Shown here in pieces: positions 51,712 through 60,391 of a stretch of DNA of 64,000 nt. Numbering within the stretch: the first letter of the stretch is position 1; each line of letters begins with the position of its first letter. Made by a program: the position numbers and the translations under genes. Below the pieces are notes generated by a model. It saw nothing but the letters and a program-made list of their open reading frames with translations, made no database searches and had not been told where the DNA came from. This stretch comes from Ensifer adhaerens (lineage in GTDB: Bacteria; Pseudomonadota; Alphaproteobacteria; Rhizobiales; Rhizobiaceae), in the NCBI RefSeq assembly GCF_002940685.1, contig NZ_PNFP01000003.1, positions 480,176 through 544,175 of the forward strand, given 5' to 3'.

Positions 51712-52118
51712 TACTCGTAGACACGAATGTCCTTCTCGACGTCGTTACCGATGATCAAACTTGGGCCGATTGGTCGATAGCGCAGCTGGAAGCCGCAAGC
51801 CTCGGGGGAGCACTCTGGATCAACGATATCGTCTACGCCGAACTCGCCGTCCGTTACGATCGGATCGAAGACCTTGACGGTTTCCTTGATCAAGCGGGGT
51901 TGGAGCTGGCGGCGGTACCGCGGGAGGCCCTCTTTCTTGCAAGCAAGGTTTTCACACGATATCGCAAAGCAGGCGGAACGCGGACAGGGGTACTCCCTGA
52001 TTTCTTCATCGGTGCGCACGCGGCGGTCAGCGGATATCCGCTACTCACGCGCGACGTCGGCCGTTATCGCACCTATTTCCCAACGTTGACGCTGATTGCG
52101 CCGAACTTGCCTACCTGA
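51708..52118 (+). CDS. vapC: PIN-domain ribonuclease toxin (VapC family)
   Basis: A 136-residue PIN-domain protein with the four acidic residues of active VapC enzymes: Asp5 (MILVDTNVLLD), Glu45 (VYAELA), Asp98 (LPDFFIGAHA) and Asp116 (LLTRDVGRY). The start is a TTG at 51708 lying in the antitoxin stop overlap (TTGATA), which would hold toxin synthesis below antitoxin synthesis. The pair looks intact. It is flanked by a T-arm-like repeat on the left and repeat copy c on the right. Confidence 0.9.
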   Translation: MILVDTNVLLDVVTDDQTWADWSIAQLEAASLGGALWINDIVYAELAVRYDRIEDLDGFLDQAGLELAAVPREALFLASKVFTRYRKAGGTRTGVLPDFFIGAHAAVSGYPLLTRDVGRYRTYFPTLTLIAPNLPT

Positions 52119-52150
52119 TGAAGCTGCGTATGGGAGGCTCAGTTCCCGTC

Positions 52151-52180
52151 GATACATTATGCAACTTCAGAGGTCTAAAC
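52151..52180 (+). repeat. Dispersed short repeat, copy c (partial)
   Basis: GATACATTATGC is preceded by TTCCCGTC, as in copy a (TTCCAGTC), but diverges after ATGCAACTTC. Same orientation as the others. It lies 32 bases after vapC. Confidence 0.55.
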
Positions 52181-52250
52181 AAGAACCCGGTATTTCCGTC
52201 GAATGGGCACGGTGAATGCCGCCGTACAGTGGTGGCCGGCGCCCAGCGGC

Positions 52251-52430
52251 TCACGCCGACGTCTCCCAAGGGCTGATTACGGAAGCACCTGTGTCTTCGA
52301 AATCCTTGACGTTGCGTGTAACGAGGATGAGGTCGTGGACGATCGCGGTCGCGGCGATCAACCCGTCAATATCGCCGCGGGGGCGGATTGCGGCGATGCG
52401 ACCCCATTCCACCGCGATTTGGTGGAGATT
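52251..52430 (-). pseudogene. 5'-truncated PIN-domain toxin
   Basis: The minus strand gives WGRIAAIRPRGDIDGLIAAT followed by AIVHDLILVTRNVKDFEDTG and a stop at 52251. This is the second half of a FitB/VapC-type PIN domain, with its third acidic residue and TRN motif. The N-terminal half with the first Asp and Glu is missing; the open frame extends to 52526, but that part is unlike a PIN start. No antitoxin is adjacent, so it is an inactive remnant. Confidence 0.7.
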
Positions 52431-52533
52431 TTTCGAAAGACGTTGGTGACGGCAAGCGGTGTAGCGCACGAGATCGCGATGGAGGAGCCGGCTCAATGAG
52501 CGTTCGGGAAAACCCTGCTTCGACATGCTGGCT

Positions 52534-52591
52534 CATCCTTCGCCTTGAAAGGAATCGAACTCGCGATCCCACCACACTCGATGGGATCGCG
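52534..52591. repeat. T-arm-like dispersed repeat, copy iv, with adjacent hairpin
   Basis: The minus strand reads GAGTTCGATTCCTTTCAAGG then CGAAGGATGAG, the repeat core. Directly beside it CGCGATCCCA (52562-52571) and TGGGATCGCG (52582-52591) form a perfect 10-bp stem with a 10-base loop. It lies 16 bases past the pntB stop and lacks a T tract, so it is not a clear Rho-independent terminator, but it could stabilise or end the pnt transcript. Confidence 0.55.
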
Positions 52592-52607
52592 GATTTCAAA
52601 GGACGCG

Positions 52608-54041
52608 TCAGGCCAGCGCCGGCAGCAATTGATCAATGCTCTTCTTGGCGTCGCCGTAGAACATGCGGGTGTTGTCCTTGAAGAAGAGCGGGTTTTCGAT
52701 GCCGGAGTAGCCGGTACCCTGGCCACGCTTGGAGACGAACACCTGCTTGGCCTTCCAGACTTCCAACACCGGCATGCCTGATATCGGCGAGTTCGGATCC
52801 TCCTGGGCGGCCGGATTGACGATGTCGTTAGAGCCGATGACGATGACGACGTCCGTTTCGTGGAAGTCTTCGTTGATCTCGTCCATCTCCAGTACGATAT
52901 CGTAGGGAACTTTCGCCTCGGCAAGCAACACGTTCATGTGACCCGGCAGACGCCCGGCAACCGGATGAATGGCGAAGCGCACGTTCTTGCCAGCCGCCCG
53001 CAGCTTGCGGGTAAGCTCGGAGACCGACTGCTGTGCCTGTGCCACCGCCATGCCGTAGCCCGGCACGATGATCACCGAGTCCGCATCGTTGAGGGCTGCA
53101 GCCACGCCATCGGCATCGATGGCGATCTGCTCGCCGGTGATTTCCATTGCCGGACCCGTGGTTGCCCCGAAGCCACCGAGGATGACCGACAGGAACGAGC
53201 GGTTCATCGCCTTGCACATGATGTAGGAGAGGATCGCACCCGACGAGCCGACGAGCGCACCGGTGACGATCAACAGGTCGTTGCCGAGCGTAAAACCGAT
53301 GGCGGCCGCCGCCCAGCCGGAGTAGCTGTTCAGCATCGACACCACCACCGGCATGTCGGCGCCGCCGATGCCCATGATCAGGTGGTAACCGATGAAGAAG
53401 GCGGCGAGCGTCATGACGAGCAACGTCCAGGTGCCGGCGCCGTTGACGTAGAGCACCAGGAGCACGAGCGAAAGAAGCGCCGCACCGGCATTGAGCATAT
53501 GACCACCCGGCAGCTTCTTTGCCTTGCCGTCGACCTTGCCGGCAAGCTTGCCGAAGGCGATGACGGAGCCGGTGAAGGTGACGGCGCCGATGAAGACACC
53601 GAGAAACACCTCGACCTTCATGATCGACAGTTCCACCGGTTCCTTGTGCGCAAGGATCGCGGCAAAGCCGGTCAGTGCCGAGCGGGCCGCCGCATCGAGA
53701 CCGGCAACGTCAGCCGCTTCGATATGGGCGTTGAAGCCGATGAACACGGCGGCAAGACCGACGAAGGAGTGCAACGCTGCGACCAGTTGCGGCATCTCGG
53801 TCATCTGGACGCGGGAGGCGACGAAGTGGCCGAGCACGGCGCCGCCCGCAATCATCAGGACGATGATGAACCAGTTGCCGACGTCAGGCCCGAAGACCGT
53901 GGCGACAATGGCGAGTGCCATGCCGGTCATGCCGTACCAGACCGCGCGCTTGGCGCTTTCCTGGCCCGAAAGCCCGCCGAGCGAGAGGATGAAGAGAACG
54001 GCTGCCGCGATGTAGGCGGCCGATACGATACCGATCATCAT
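52608..54041 (-). CDS. pntB: NAD(P) transhydrogenase beta subunit
   Basis: A 477-residue inner-membrane protein: about eight or nine transmembrane helices in the first 280 residues ([23 protein letters not shown] onward), then the NADP(H)-binding domain III with [21 protein letters not shown], a GxGxxA/V-type fold, and [19 protein letters not shown] near the C-terminus. It pairs with PntA to couple proton re-entry to NADP reduction. pntA starts 19 bases upstream on the same strand. The length matches the family. Confidence 0.97.
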   Translation of the reverse strand: MMIGIVSAAYIAAAVLFILSLGGLSGQESAKRAVWYGMTGMALAIVATVFGPDVGNWFIIVLMIAGGAVLGHFVASRVQMTEMPQLVAALHSFVGLAAVFIGFNAHIEAADVAGLDAAARSALTGFAAILAHKEPVELSIMKVEVFLGVFIGAVTFTGSVIAFGKLAGKVDGKAKKLPGGHMLNAGAALLSLVLLVLYVNGAGTWTLLVMTLAAFFIGYHLIMGIGGADMPVVVSMLNSYSGWAAAAIGFTLGNDLLIVTGALVGSSGAILSYIMCKAMNRSFLSVILGGFGATTGPAMEITGEQIAIDADGVAAALNDADSVIIVPGYGMAVAQAQQSVSELTRKLRAAGKNVRFAIHPVAGRLPGHMNVLLAEAKVPYDIVLEMDEINEDFHETDVVIVIGSNDIVNPAAQEDPNSPISGMPVLEVWKAKQVFVSKRGQGTGYSGIENPLFFKDNTRMFYGDAKKSIDQLLPALA

Positions 54042-54059
54042 AGTGATACCTCTGCCCGA

Positions 54060-55652
54060 TCAGGATTTCTGGAACATGGCGAGCATGCGCCGCGTGACGA
54101 GGAAGCCGCCGACGATGTTGATGGTGGCGATCAGCACCGAGAGCGCGGCAAGCAGCACCACCAGCCAGTTGCCCGACCCGATCTGCAAGAGCGCGCCGAG
54201 AATGACGATGCCCGAGACCGCATTGGTGACGGCCATCAGCGGGGTGTGCAGCGAATGCGAGACGTTCCAGATAACCTGGAAGCCGACGAAGCAGGCGAGC
54301 ACGAAGACGACGAAGTGGCCCATGAAGGCCGGCGGCGCAAAGGCGCCGACGAGAAGCAGCAGCGCCGTGCCGACGGCGAGAAGCGCGAGCTGGTTCTTCG
54401 TTTGAGCCTTGAAGGTTGCGGCCTCTGAGGCGCGCTTTTCCTCCGGCGTCGGCTCCTTCACCTTCTCCTTTGGTTTCTGCGCCGCAATCGCCGCGACTTT
54501 CGGTGGTGGCGGCGGATAGGTGATGTCGCCCGCGAAGGTGACGGTCGCACCGCGAATGACGTCGTCCTCCATGTTGTGCACGAGCTTGCCATCCTTGCCA
54601 GGCGTCAGGTCGGTCAGCATATGGCGGATGTTGGTGGCATAGAGCGTCGATGCCTGCGCGGCCATGCGGCTCGGGAAATCGGTATAGCCGATAACGATGA
54701 TGCCGTTGTCAGAGACAATGCGCTGATCGGCAACGGTGAGATCGCAATTGCCACCGCGCTCGGCCGCCAAGTCGACCACCACCGATCCGGGCTTCATTGC
54801 CGCTACCATGTCGGCAAGCCAGAGCTTTGGCGCATCGCGGCCCGGGATCAGCGCCGTGGTGATGACGATGTCGATCTGAGGCGCAAGCTCGCGGAACTTT
54901 GCGAGCTGCTTTTCGCGAAACTCCGGCGAGGAGGGGGCGGCATAGCCCCCGGTGGCAGCACCATCCTGCTGAGCGCCCCCCTCACCATCGGCGAAATCGA
55001 GATAGACGAATTCGGCGCCCATGCTTTCGATCTGCTCGGCGACCTCAGGGCGAACGTCGAAGGCATAGGTCTGCGCGCCAAGCGAGGTGGCAACGCCGAT
55101 CGCCGCAAGACCGGCGACGCCCGCACCGATCACCAGCACCTTCGCCGGCGGCACCTTGCCGGCCGCCGTCACCTGGCCGGTGAAGAACCGGCCGAAATTG
55201 TTGCCGGCCTCGATCACCGCGCGGTAGCCGGCGATATTGGCCATCGACGACAGCGCATCCATCTTCTGGGCGCGGCTGATGCGCGGCACCATGTCCATGG
55301 CGATGACGTTGGCGCCCTTCGCATTGGCAAGGTCCAGCAACTCCGCATTCTGGCCGGGATAGAAGAACGAGATCAGCGTCTTTTCCGCAGACAAATGCGC
55401 GATCTCGGCATGCTGCGGTGGCCGCACCTTCACGATCACGTCTGAAGAAGCCCAGAGCGCCTCCGCCGACGGGGCCACCTCGACCCCTGCGGCTCGATAG
55501 GCGTCATCGGGAAAACCGGCCGCAACGCCGGCGCCCGTTTCAATGATGCTGCCATAGCCAAGTTTGGCAAGCTGAACCGCGCTGTCCGGTGTCAGTGCCA
55601 CGCGCGCCTCACTCGCGGTTCTCTCCCGCGGCGCACCAATTTTAATCGCCAT
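54060..55652 (-). CDS. pntA: NAD(P) transhydrogenase alpha subunit
   Basis: A 530-residue protein that fuses the NAD(H)-binding domain I (residues 1 to about 385: [71 protein letters not shown]) to a C-terminal membrane part with four helices ([18 protein letters not shown] to [20 protein letters not shown]). Many alphaproteobacteria split this as PntAA and PntAB; here it is one chain, as in E. coli. A Pro/Lys-rich linker ([14 protein letters not shown]) joins the parts. Confidence 0.96.
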   Translation of the reverse strand: MAIKIGAPRERTASEARVALTPDSAVQLAKLGYGSIIETGAGVAAGFPDDAYRAAGVEVAPSAEALWASSDVIVKVRPPQHAEIAHLSAEKTLISFFYPGQNAELLDLANAKGANVIAMDMVPRISRAQKMDALSSMANIAGYRAVIEAGNNFGRFFTGQVTAAGKVPPAKVLVIGAGVAGLAAIGVATSLGAQTYAFDVRPEVAEQIESMGAEFVYLDFADGEGGAQQDGAATGGYAAPSSPEFREKQLAKFRELAPQIDIVITTALIPGRDAPKLWLADMVAAMKPGSVVVDLAAERGGNCDLTVADQRIVSDNGIIVIGYTDFPSRMAAQASTLYATNIRHMLTDLTPGKDGKLVHNMEDDVIRGATVTFAGDITYPPPPPKVAAIAAQKPKEKVKEPTPEEKRASEAATFKAQTKNQLALLAVGTALLLLVGAFAPPAFMGHFVVFVLACFVGFQVIWNVSHSLHTPLMAVTNAVSGIVILGALLQIGSGNWLVVLLAALSVLIATINIVGGFLVTRRMLAMFQKS

Positions 55653-55729
55653 GCTCGTCTGTCCTCTCCCGCCGACGCAACGCCTATGTCCCTCAACAAA
55701 TGCAACCGCAGAACATGCAGACCTGGAGA

Positions 55730-55743
55730 GTACTGTCCAGTAC
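55730..55743. promoter_or_regulatory. Short inverted repeat upstream of pntA
   Basis: GTACTG TC CAGTAC, a perfect 6-bp dyad about 80 bases upstream of the pntA ATG. A possible operator, but short enough to arise by chance. Confidence 0.3.
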
Positions 55744-55902
55744 GGCTTGCCGCGAATCCGTCCATTTCTGTCGTTTTTTAGTTTCCCCTAAACGATTTTA
55801 TTCGGCGGGCGTGCCCCGGAAGTCAGCGGCAGGCTCAGAGAACGACGCGGCACGGCGACGATTTTCGTCCCGTGCCGCTCGTGCTGCACCCTGGGAGGAG
55901 GG

Positions 55903-56841
55903 TCAGTTGCGGCTTTCGTAGCTGCTTAAGTTTGCGGGCGTGACAAGCTCGAACGGGATCCAGACATTCTGTTCCACCGGCTCCTTCGCAATCATCTTGA
56001 GAGCCGTTTCCACGGCCCCCTTGCCCTGCCCGGCCGCGTCCTGGAACACGGAAACGGCAAGGTCTCCAGACTTCATGGCCTTCATCGCGTCCTGGGTGGC
56101 ATCGATGCCGCCGACGACGATCTTGCCTTCCCCGGCACCAAGTTCCTTGTTCACGCCCTTCAGAGCCTGAACGGCGCCGAGTGCCATCTCGTCGTTATTG
56201 GCAATGATCGCGTTGACGTCCATGCCGGCGCTCAGCCAATTCGTGACGAGGTCGGTGCCCGAGATGCGCGTCCATTTGCCGGCTTGCTTCTCGGCAACCG
56301 TGATGCCCGAGCACTCAGGCTTCTTCAGCACATCCTCTGCCGCCTGGGTGCGCACCCGGGCTGCTTCATAGGCAAGGTCACCCATGATGATGTTGACCTT
56401 GCCCTTGCCGCCGAGAAGCCGGCAAACCTCGGTCATCTGCAAGGTGCCCGCTTCATATTCATTGCTGCCGACGAAGCTCACCCCGCTCTCGGGAAGCTTC
56501 TCCACGGGCTGGCGGTTCACGTAAATGAGGGGGATGCCGGCAGCCGTCGCGGCGGCAGTGATTGGCTGCGTGGCCGAGGCATCCACCGGGTTGACGATGA
56601 TGGCATCGACCCCTTGAGCGACGAAGTTGTTGACCTGATCGAGTTGCTTGCCGATATCGGTCTGCGCGTCCTCAAACTGCAGCTCGATGTCAGATTTGCC
56701 CTCGACCGCCTTCTGCATCGAAAGACGCAGGATCGTCAGGAAATTGTCGTCGAAGTTCGACATCGCGACGCCGATGTTTGTGGCATTCGCCGTCGTCATC
56801 AAAGTGGTCGACAGCAACAGTCCGGCCAGTAGAGACTTCAT
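55903..56841 (-). CDS. Inositol/ribose-type ABC substrate-binding protein, no local permease
   Basis: A 312-residue periplasmic protein with a signal peptide ending MTTANA and a CUT2-type fold: IGVAMSNFDDNFLTILRLSMQ, VDAIIVNPVDASATQPI, LIYVNRQPVEKLPE, TNWLSAGMDVNAIIANNDEMALGA. The wording is close to myo-inositol-binding proteins (IbpA type) as I remember them. No permease or ATPase gene follows; pntA begins about 250 bases downstream. It therefore works with a transporter encoded elsewhere or feeds a receptor. Divergent from an oxidoreductase gene over a two-operator region. Confidence 0.88.
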   Translation of the reverse strand: MKSLLAGLLLSTTLMTTANATNIGVAMSNFDDNFLTILRLSMQKAVEGKSDIELQFEDAQTDIGKQLDQVNNFVAQGVDAIIVNPVDASATQPITAAATAAGIPLIYVNRQPVEKLPESGVSFVGSNEYEAGTLQMTEVCRLLGGKGKVNIIMGDLAYEAARVRTQAAEDVLKKPECSGITVAEKQAGKWTRISGTDLVTNWLSAGMDVNAIIANNDEMALGAVQALKGVNKELGAGEGKIVVGGIDATQDAMKAMKSGDLAVSVFQDAAGQGKGAVETALKMIAKEPVEQNVWIPFELVTPANLSSYESRN

Positions 56842-56915
56842 TTGTTCCTCCTCAAGTCGCCGGGTGCCCGGCTCGCCTTAGTCGAGAGCTCCTCTGCCCT
56901 CATACGATCCATTAT

Positions 56916-56938
56916 TGAGAGCGCTCCCATACTGTCAA
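56916..56938 (-). promoter_or_regulatory. Leftward promoter with LacI operator in its spacer
   Basis: On the minus strand TTGACA (56938-56933) is followed by a 16-18 base spacer holding TGGGAGCGCTCTCA (56929-56916), then AATAATGG as -10. The operator is a LacI/GalR-type dyad with central CG. It controls the binding-protein gene. Confidence 0.75.
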
Positions 56939-56976
56939 TCCAAGATTCCGGCCCAGCGATGTGTTCGGTGCAAGTT

Positions 56977-56992
56977 TGATTGAATTCAATCA
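56977..56992. promoter_or_regulatory. Perfect palindrome TGATTGAATTCAATCA, second operator in the same region
   Basis: A 16-bp perfect palindrome midway between the two LacI-type operators. The same palindrome, extended to 18 bp, lies upstream of the LacI gene at 62530-63579 (63647-63664). It is a candidate site for that regulator. Confidence 0.65.
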
Positions 56993-57026
56993 TCGTTTTC
57001 GTGTGCCGGCATCATTCATTCGGTAT

Positions 57027-57055
57027 CGTTGACATTACGGGAGCGCTCTCATAGA
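57027..57055 (+). promoter_or_regulatory. Rightward promoter with LacI operator in its spacer
   Basis: TTGACA (57027-57032), a 17-base spacer holding CGGGAGCGCTCTCA (57036-57049), then TAGATC as -10. The operator matches the leftward one in 13 of 14 positions when inverted, so the two promoters are mirror images. Confidence 0.75.
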
Positions 57056-57088
57056 TCGAGCATCACGGATTTTGAACGGGAGGAACGC

Positions 57089-58264
57089 ATGACAGGATCC
57101 GCAATCGCGGTGATCGGCGCCGGCATGATCGGCGCGGCTCACGCTTTCGGCTACAAAGTCGCCATCGAACGCTTCTCAAATACGATTAAGGGGGTGCGCC
57201 TGAAATCGGTTTGCGACGCAAACAGCGAACTTGCCACTACGATGGCGGCGACCTGGGGATTTGAAACGATCGCCTCCGAATGGAAGGCCGTGCTTGCCGA
57301 TCCGGACATCGGCATCGTCAGCATCTGCCTTCCGAACTTTCTGCACGCCGAAGTGACCCTCGCAGCGCTTGCCGCAGGAAAGCACGTCATTTGCGAGAAA
57401 CCCCTGGCGCTCGACGCGGTAACCGCAGCCAGGATCTACGAAGCTTCAAAAGCCGCCCACACCGTTTCGGCGACGGTGTTCAACTACCGCCGCATTCCGG
57501 CCGTCGCGGCCATAAAGCGCTTGATTGAGAGCGGAGAGATCGGCGATCTGGTCAATGCCCTCGTCCAGTACGAAAGCGAATATGCCGCCGATCCTGATCT
57601 GCCGCACAGCTGGCGCTACGAGCGCGACCGCGCCGGTCCCGGCGCCCTTCTCGATATCGGCACGCATGCTGTCGACGTCGCGCGCTTCCTGTGCGGCGAA
57701 GTCGAGGAAATTGCCGGCGCCATCGCCACGATTTCGATCAAGCAGCGCTTTCTTCCGGCTGGCGCCAGCATCGGGCACAATCACGTGGAGCTCAGCAACG
57801 AGAGCCGTCGCGTCGACAACGACGACGTGATGTCGGCACTGCTTCGCTTTCAGAACGGCTGCCAGGGGACCTTCCTCGCAAGCCGCGTCGCCGTCGGCAT
57901 GGGCAACAGCCTGTCGATCGCGATCACCGGCACCAAGGGTACCGTCCGCTACTCTTCACGCACCCCCGCCCACTACGAGATTGCGCGTTTCGACGGCTCC
58001 GGCCAGTCCCCCTTCGCGATCGTGGCGAACAATCCGACGTTGCCCTTCGCCGGGCTGCTGCCTGTACCGCATGACGGCGTCGCCATCGGATATGCCGAGG
58101 TCTTCGGGTTCATGATCCACGAGTTCCTGGAGGCAATCGCCAAAGGCCGCCCGATGACGAACGGCTCCATTCTCGATGGTTTGCGTGCTGCGGAAATCCT
58201 CGATGCGATCCAGCAGGCCGCCGGCACCAACCATCCCGCCACGGTCAGGCACAGAGCCGCCTGA
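57089..58264 (+). CDS. Gfo/Idh/MocA-family oxidoreductase (first of three)
   Basis: A 391-residue NAD(P)-dependent sugar/polyol dehydrogenase: Rossmann motif VIGAGMIGAAHAFGY (about residues 8-22), the EKP catalytic motif HVICEKPLALDA, and the C-terminal domain with DIGTHAVDVARFLCG holding the conserved Asp/His pair. GGGAGGAA before the ATG at 57089 sets the start. First gene of a three-gene plus-strand operon with an isomerase and a LacI repressor. The substrate is probably an inositol or related polyol (inference from the binding protein). Confidence 0.9.
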   Translation: MTGSAIAVIGAGMIGAAHAFGYKVAIERFSNTIKGVRLKSVCDANSELATTMAATWGFETIASEWKAVLADPDIGIVSICLPNFLHAEVTLAALAAGKHVICEKPLALDAVTAARIYEASKAAHTVSATVFNYRRIPAVAAIKRLIESGEIGDLVNALVQYESEYAADPDLPHSWRYERDRAGPGALLDIGTHAVDVARFLCGEVEEIAGAIATISIKQRFLPAGASIGHNHVELSNESRRVDNDDVMSALLRFQNGCQGTFLASRVAVGMGNSLSIAITGTKGTVRYSSRTPAHYEIARFDGSGQSPFAIVANNPTLPFAGLLPVPHDGVAIGYAEVFGFMIHEFLEAIAKGRPMTNGSILDGLRAAEILDAIQQAAGTNHPATVRHRAA

Positions 58265-58289
58265 TGACGCGTGGCCAACGGAGTGAACG

Positions 58290-59237
58290 ATGAAAATTGG
58301 TCTGAATACAGACGGCTTTGGTGCCCTTCCCCTCGCCCAGTGCCTGGACCAGGTCGCCGGTCTCGGCCTAACTCACGTCGAATTCGGACTCGGCGGCTGG
58401 TCGAGCGCACCGCATGTCGACATTGCCGACTTGCTCGCCCGTGGCGCATCCCGCGACCGCTTCAAGGGCATGTTGGCTGAGCGCGGCCTCGAAATCTCGG
58501 CGCTGAACTGCTCGGGCAACCAGCTCCATCCGGGCAAGATCGGTCCGGCCGACACAAAACTTGCCTATGACACGCTTGAACTGGCGATCCTTCTCGGGGT
58601 CGAGCGTATCGTCATGATGTCCGGCCTGCCGGCCGGCGGCCCCGACGACCGGCATCCAAATTGGATCACGTCGTCCTGGCCGTTGGAAGCGATGGAAATG
58701 TTGGATTGGCAGTGGAACGAGCGTGTTCTGCCTTTCTGGAAACCTTTCGCCAAGGCTGCGGAAGCGAAGGGCAAACGCGTCTGCGTCGAGCATCATGGCC
58801 GGCAGTGCGTCTACAACACGGAAAGCTTCTTCCGTCTCCGCGATGCCGTCGGGCCGACGGTCGGCGTCAATTTCGACCCGAGCCATCTCATCTGGATGGG
58901 CGGCGATCCGCTGTCGGCGATCGCAGCGCTCGGCGACAGCATCTACCACGTGCACGGCAAGGATTCCCGCATCGAGCAACGGGCTCGTATCGACGGCCTG
59001 CTTGATCCCAAGCACGTGACACCGGTCGAGGGACGCTCCTGGAATTTCGTCTCGCTCGGCCATGGAACCGCTGTCCACGGCTGGCTCGACATCGTCAAGG
59101 CGCTGCAACGGGTCGGCTACGACGACGTCATCAGCATCGAGAACGAGGACTATTCCTTGCCAGCACTGGAGGCGGTTGCCACCTCCGCCACAACCCTTCG
59201 CTTCTGCATCGAGCAGTCTGAAAAGAACGGGCCCTAA
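58290..59237 (+). CDS. Sugar-phosphate isomerase/epimerase-type TIM barrel
   Basis: A 315-residue AP-endonuclease-2/xylose-isomerase-like protein. Metal ligands are visible as Glu in RVCVEHHGRQ, Asp-His in VNFDPSHLIWMGGD, His in HVHGKDS and Glu in VISIENEDY. It would isomerise, epimerise or dehydrate a keto-inositol or ketose (IolE/IolI/IolH relatives share the fold). It follows the oxidoreductase gene by 25 bases and precedes the repressor gene. Confidence 0.88.
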   Translation: MKIGLNTDGFGALPLAQCLDQVAGLGLTHVEFGLGGWSSAPHVDIADLLARGASRDRFKGMLAERGLEISALNCSGNQLHPGKIGPADTKLAYDTLELAILLGVERIVMMSGLPAGGPDDRHPNWITSSWPLEAMEMLDWQWNERVLPFWKPFAKAAEAKGKRVCVEHHGRQCVYNTESFFRLRDAVGPTVGVNFDPSHLIWMGGDPLSAIAALGDSIYHVHGKDSRIEQRARIDGLLDPKHVTPVEGRSWNFVSLGHGTAVHGWLDIVKALQRVGYDDVISIENEDYSLPALEAVATSATTLRFCIEQSEKNGP

Positions 59238-59338
59238 CAGCGGCAAGATCGGCCAGCCGGACCGATTTCCGGCTGGCGTCCCTGAGACACCAAAATCGCC
59301 GCTTGCGCGTTTCAACTGGACGCTTTTTATAGGAAGGC

Positions 59339-60334
59339 ATGAAGGACTTTCCCGCCCGAACCGGAATTACACTGGAAGACGTCGCCAAGGCCGCCGGCGT
59401 CTCTCGTTCGCAGGCCTCGCGTGCGCTGAGGAACGACCCGGGCGTCAAGGACGATACCAAGGCCCATATCCTTGCGACCGCCGCAGACCTCAATTACACG
59501 CCGAACCTTGCTGCCCAGACGCTCGCCAGTCGTCAAAGCCGGTCGATCGGTCTCGTCGTCGGTGACGTACTCAACCCCTACGAGGCAATGCTTGCGCGCG
59601 AATGCGACAGGACGCTGAGGGATGCGGGCTATTTCGCCATGCTTGCCGTCAGCGGCACGACCAGCACCATTCGCGCCTTCATCGACCAACGCATCGCTGG
59701 CCTTGTCCTGATCGGCGCGCCGGCAGAGCGAGACGAGATCGTAGCGGTCTCAAAGCTGCTGCCGACCGTCTATATCGGCCGCGATCTGAAATCCGAAAAG
59801 GTCGAGAGCATCAGCTCCGATGACGCGCTGGGTGCAAGGCTCGCCACGGAATTCCTGCTGAAGCTTGGCCATCGCGACATTGCCCACATCACCGGCGGCC
59901 CGGGCGCGGGTGCGCAGCGCCGTGCAGACACCTACCGCAAGGTCATGCAGGAGCACGGCGTGAAGCCGAACATCGTCGAAGGTCGATACAACGTCGATGC
60001 CGGCAGCACGGCCACGGACACCCTAATGGCACGCAAGGACCGCCCGACGGCGATCTTCGCCGCCAACGATCTCATCGCACTTGGCGCCATCAGCCGCCTC
60101 GCCTGGCACGGTTTCCGCGTACCGGACGAAGTGGCCGTCGTCGGCTTCGACGACATTCCGATGGCCGCGTCTGAACCGATTTCGCTGACAACCGTCCGCC
60201 AGAAAGTGCCCGAAATGGTTGCCGCGGCTGTCGAGACACTGACCACGCGGCTCAACGATCAGGCGGCACCGATCCGCAACATCGTCATCGCACCGGAACT
60301 GATCACCCGGCGTTCCTCGGGCGCGGAAGTCTGA
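59339..60334 (+). CDS. LacI-family repressor of the polyol operon
   Basis: A 331-residue LacI/GalR protein: ITLEDVAKAAGVSRSQASRALRNDPGVKDDTKAHI (helix-turn-helix), hinge TLASRQSRSIGLVVGDVL, and effector domain to VGFDDIPMAASEPISLTTVRQ. Encoded in the operon controlled by the GGGAGCGCTCTC operators at 56916 and 57036, it is the likeliest protein to bind them (autoregulation). AGGAAGG overlaps just before the ATG. A hairpin follows its stop. Confidence 0.9.
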   Translation: MKDFPARTGITLEDVAKAAGVSRSQASRALRNDPGVKDDTKAHILATAADLNYTPNLAAQTLASRQSRSIGLVVGDVLNPYEAMLARECDRTLRDAGYFAMLAVSGTTSTIRAFIDQRIAGLVLIGAPAERDEIVAVSKLLPTVYIGRDLKSEKVESISSDDALGARLATEFLLKLGHRDIAHITGGPGAGAQRRADTYRKVMQEHGVKPNIVEGRYNVDAGSTATDTLMARKDRPTAIFAANDLIALGAISRLAWHGFRVPDEVAVVGFDDIPMAASEPISLTTVRQKVPEMVAAAVETLTTRLNDQAAPIRNIVIAPELITRRSSGAEV

Positions 60335-60345
60335 CACTTGTAAGA

Positions 60346-60369
60346 AGGCGCGTCTGGTTCGGCGCGCCT
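60346..60369. terminator. Hairpin between convergent genes
   Basis: AGGCGCG and CGCGCCT form a 7-bp stem with a 10-base loop between the LacI gene and the convergent dehydrogenase gene. On the minus strand it is followed by TTCTTAC, so it may end the leftward transcript; there is no T tract on the plus side. Confidence 0.4.
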
Positions 60370-60391
60370 CCCAATTCCGATCGCACGTGCC

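Noticed and set aside
32945..52591. T-arm-like repeats as integron attC sites or real tRNA genes
   Set aside because: No GTTRRRY/RYYYAAC core pairs were found for attC, and no acceptor, D or anticodon arm can be completed for a tRNA.
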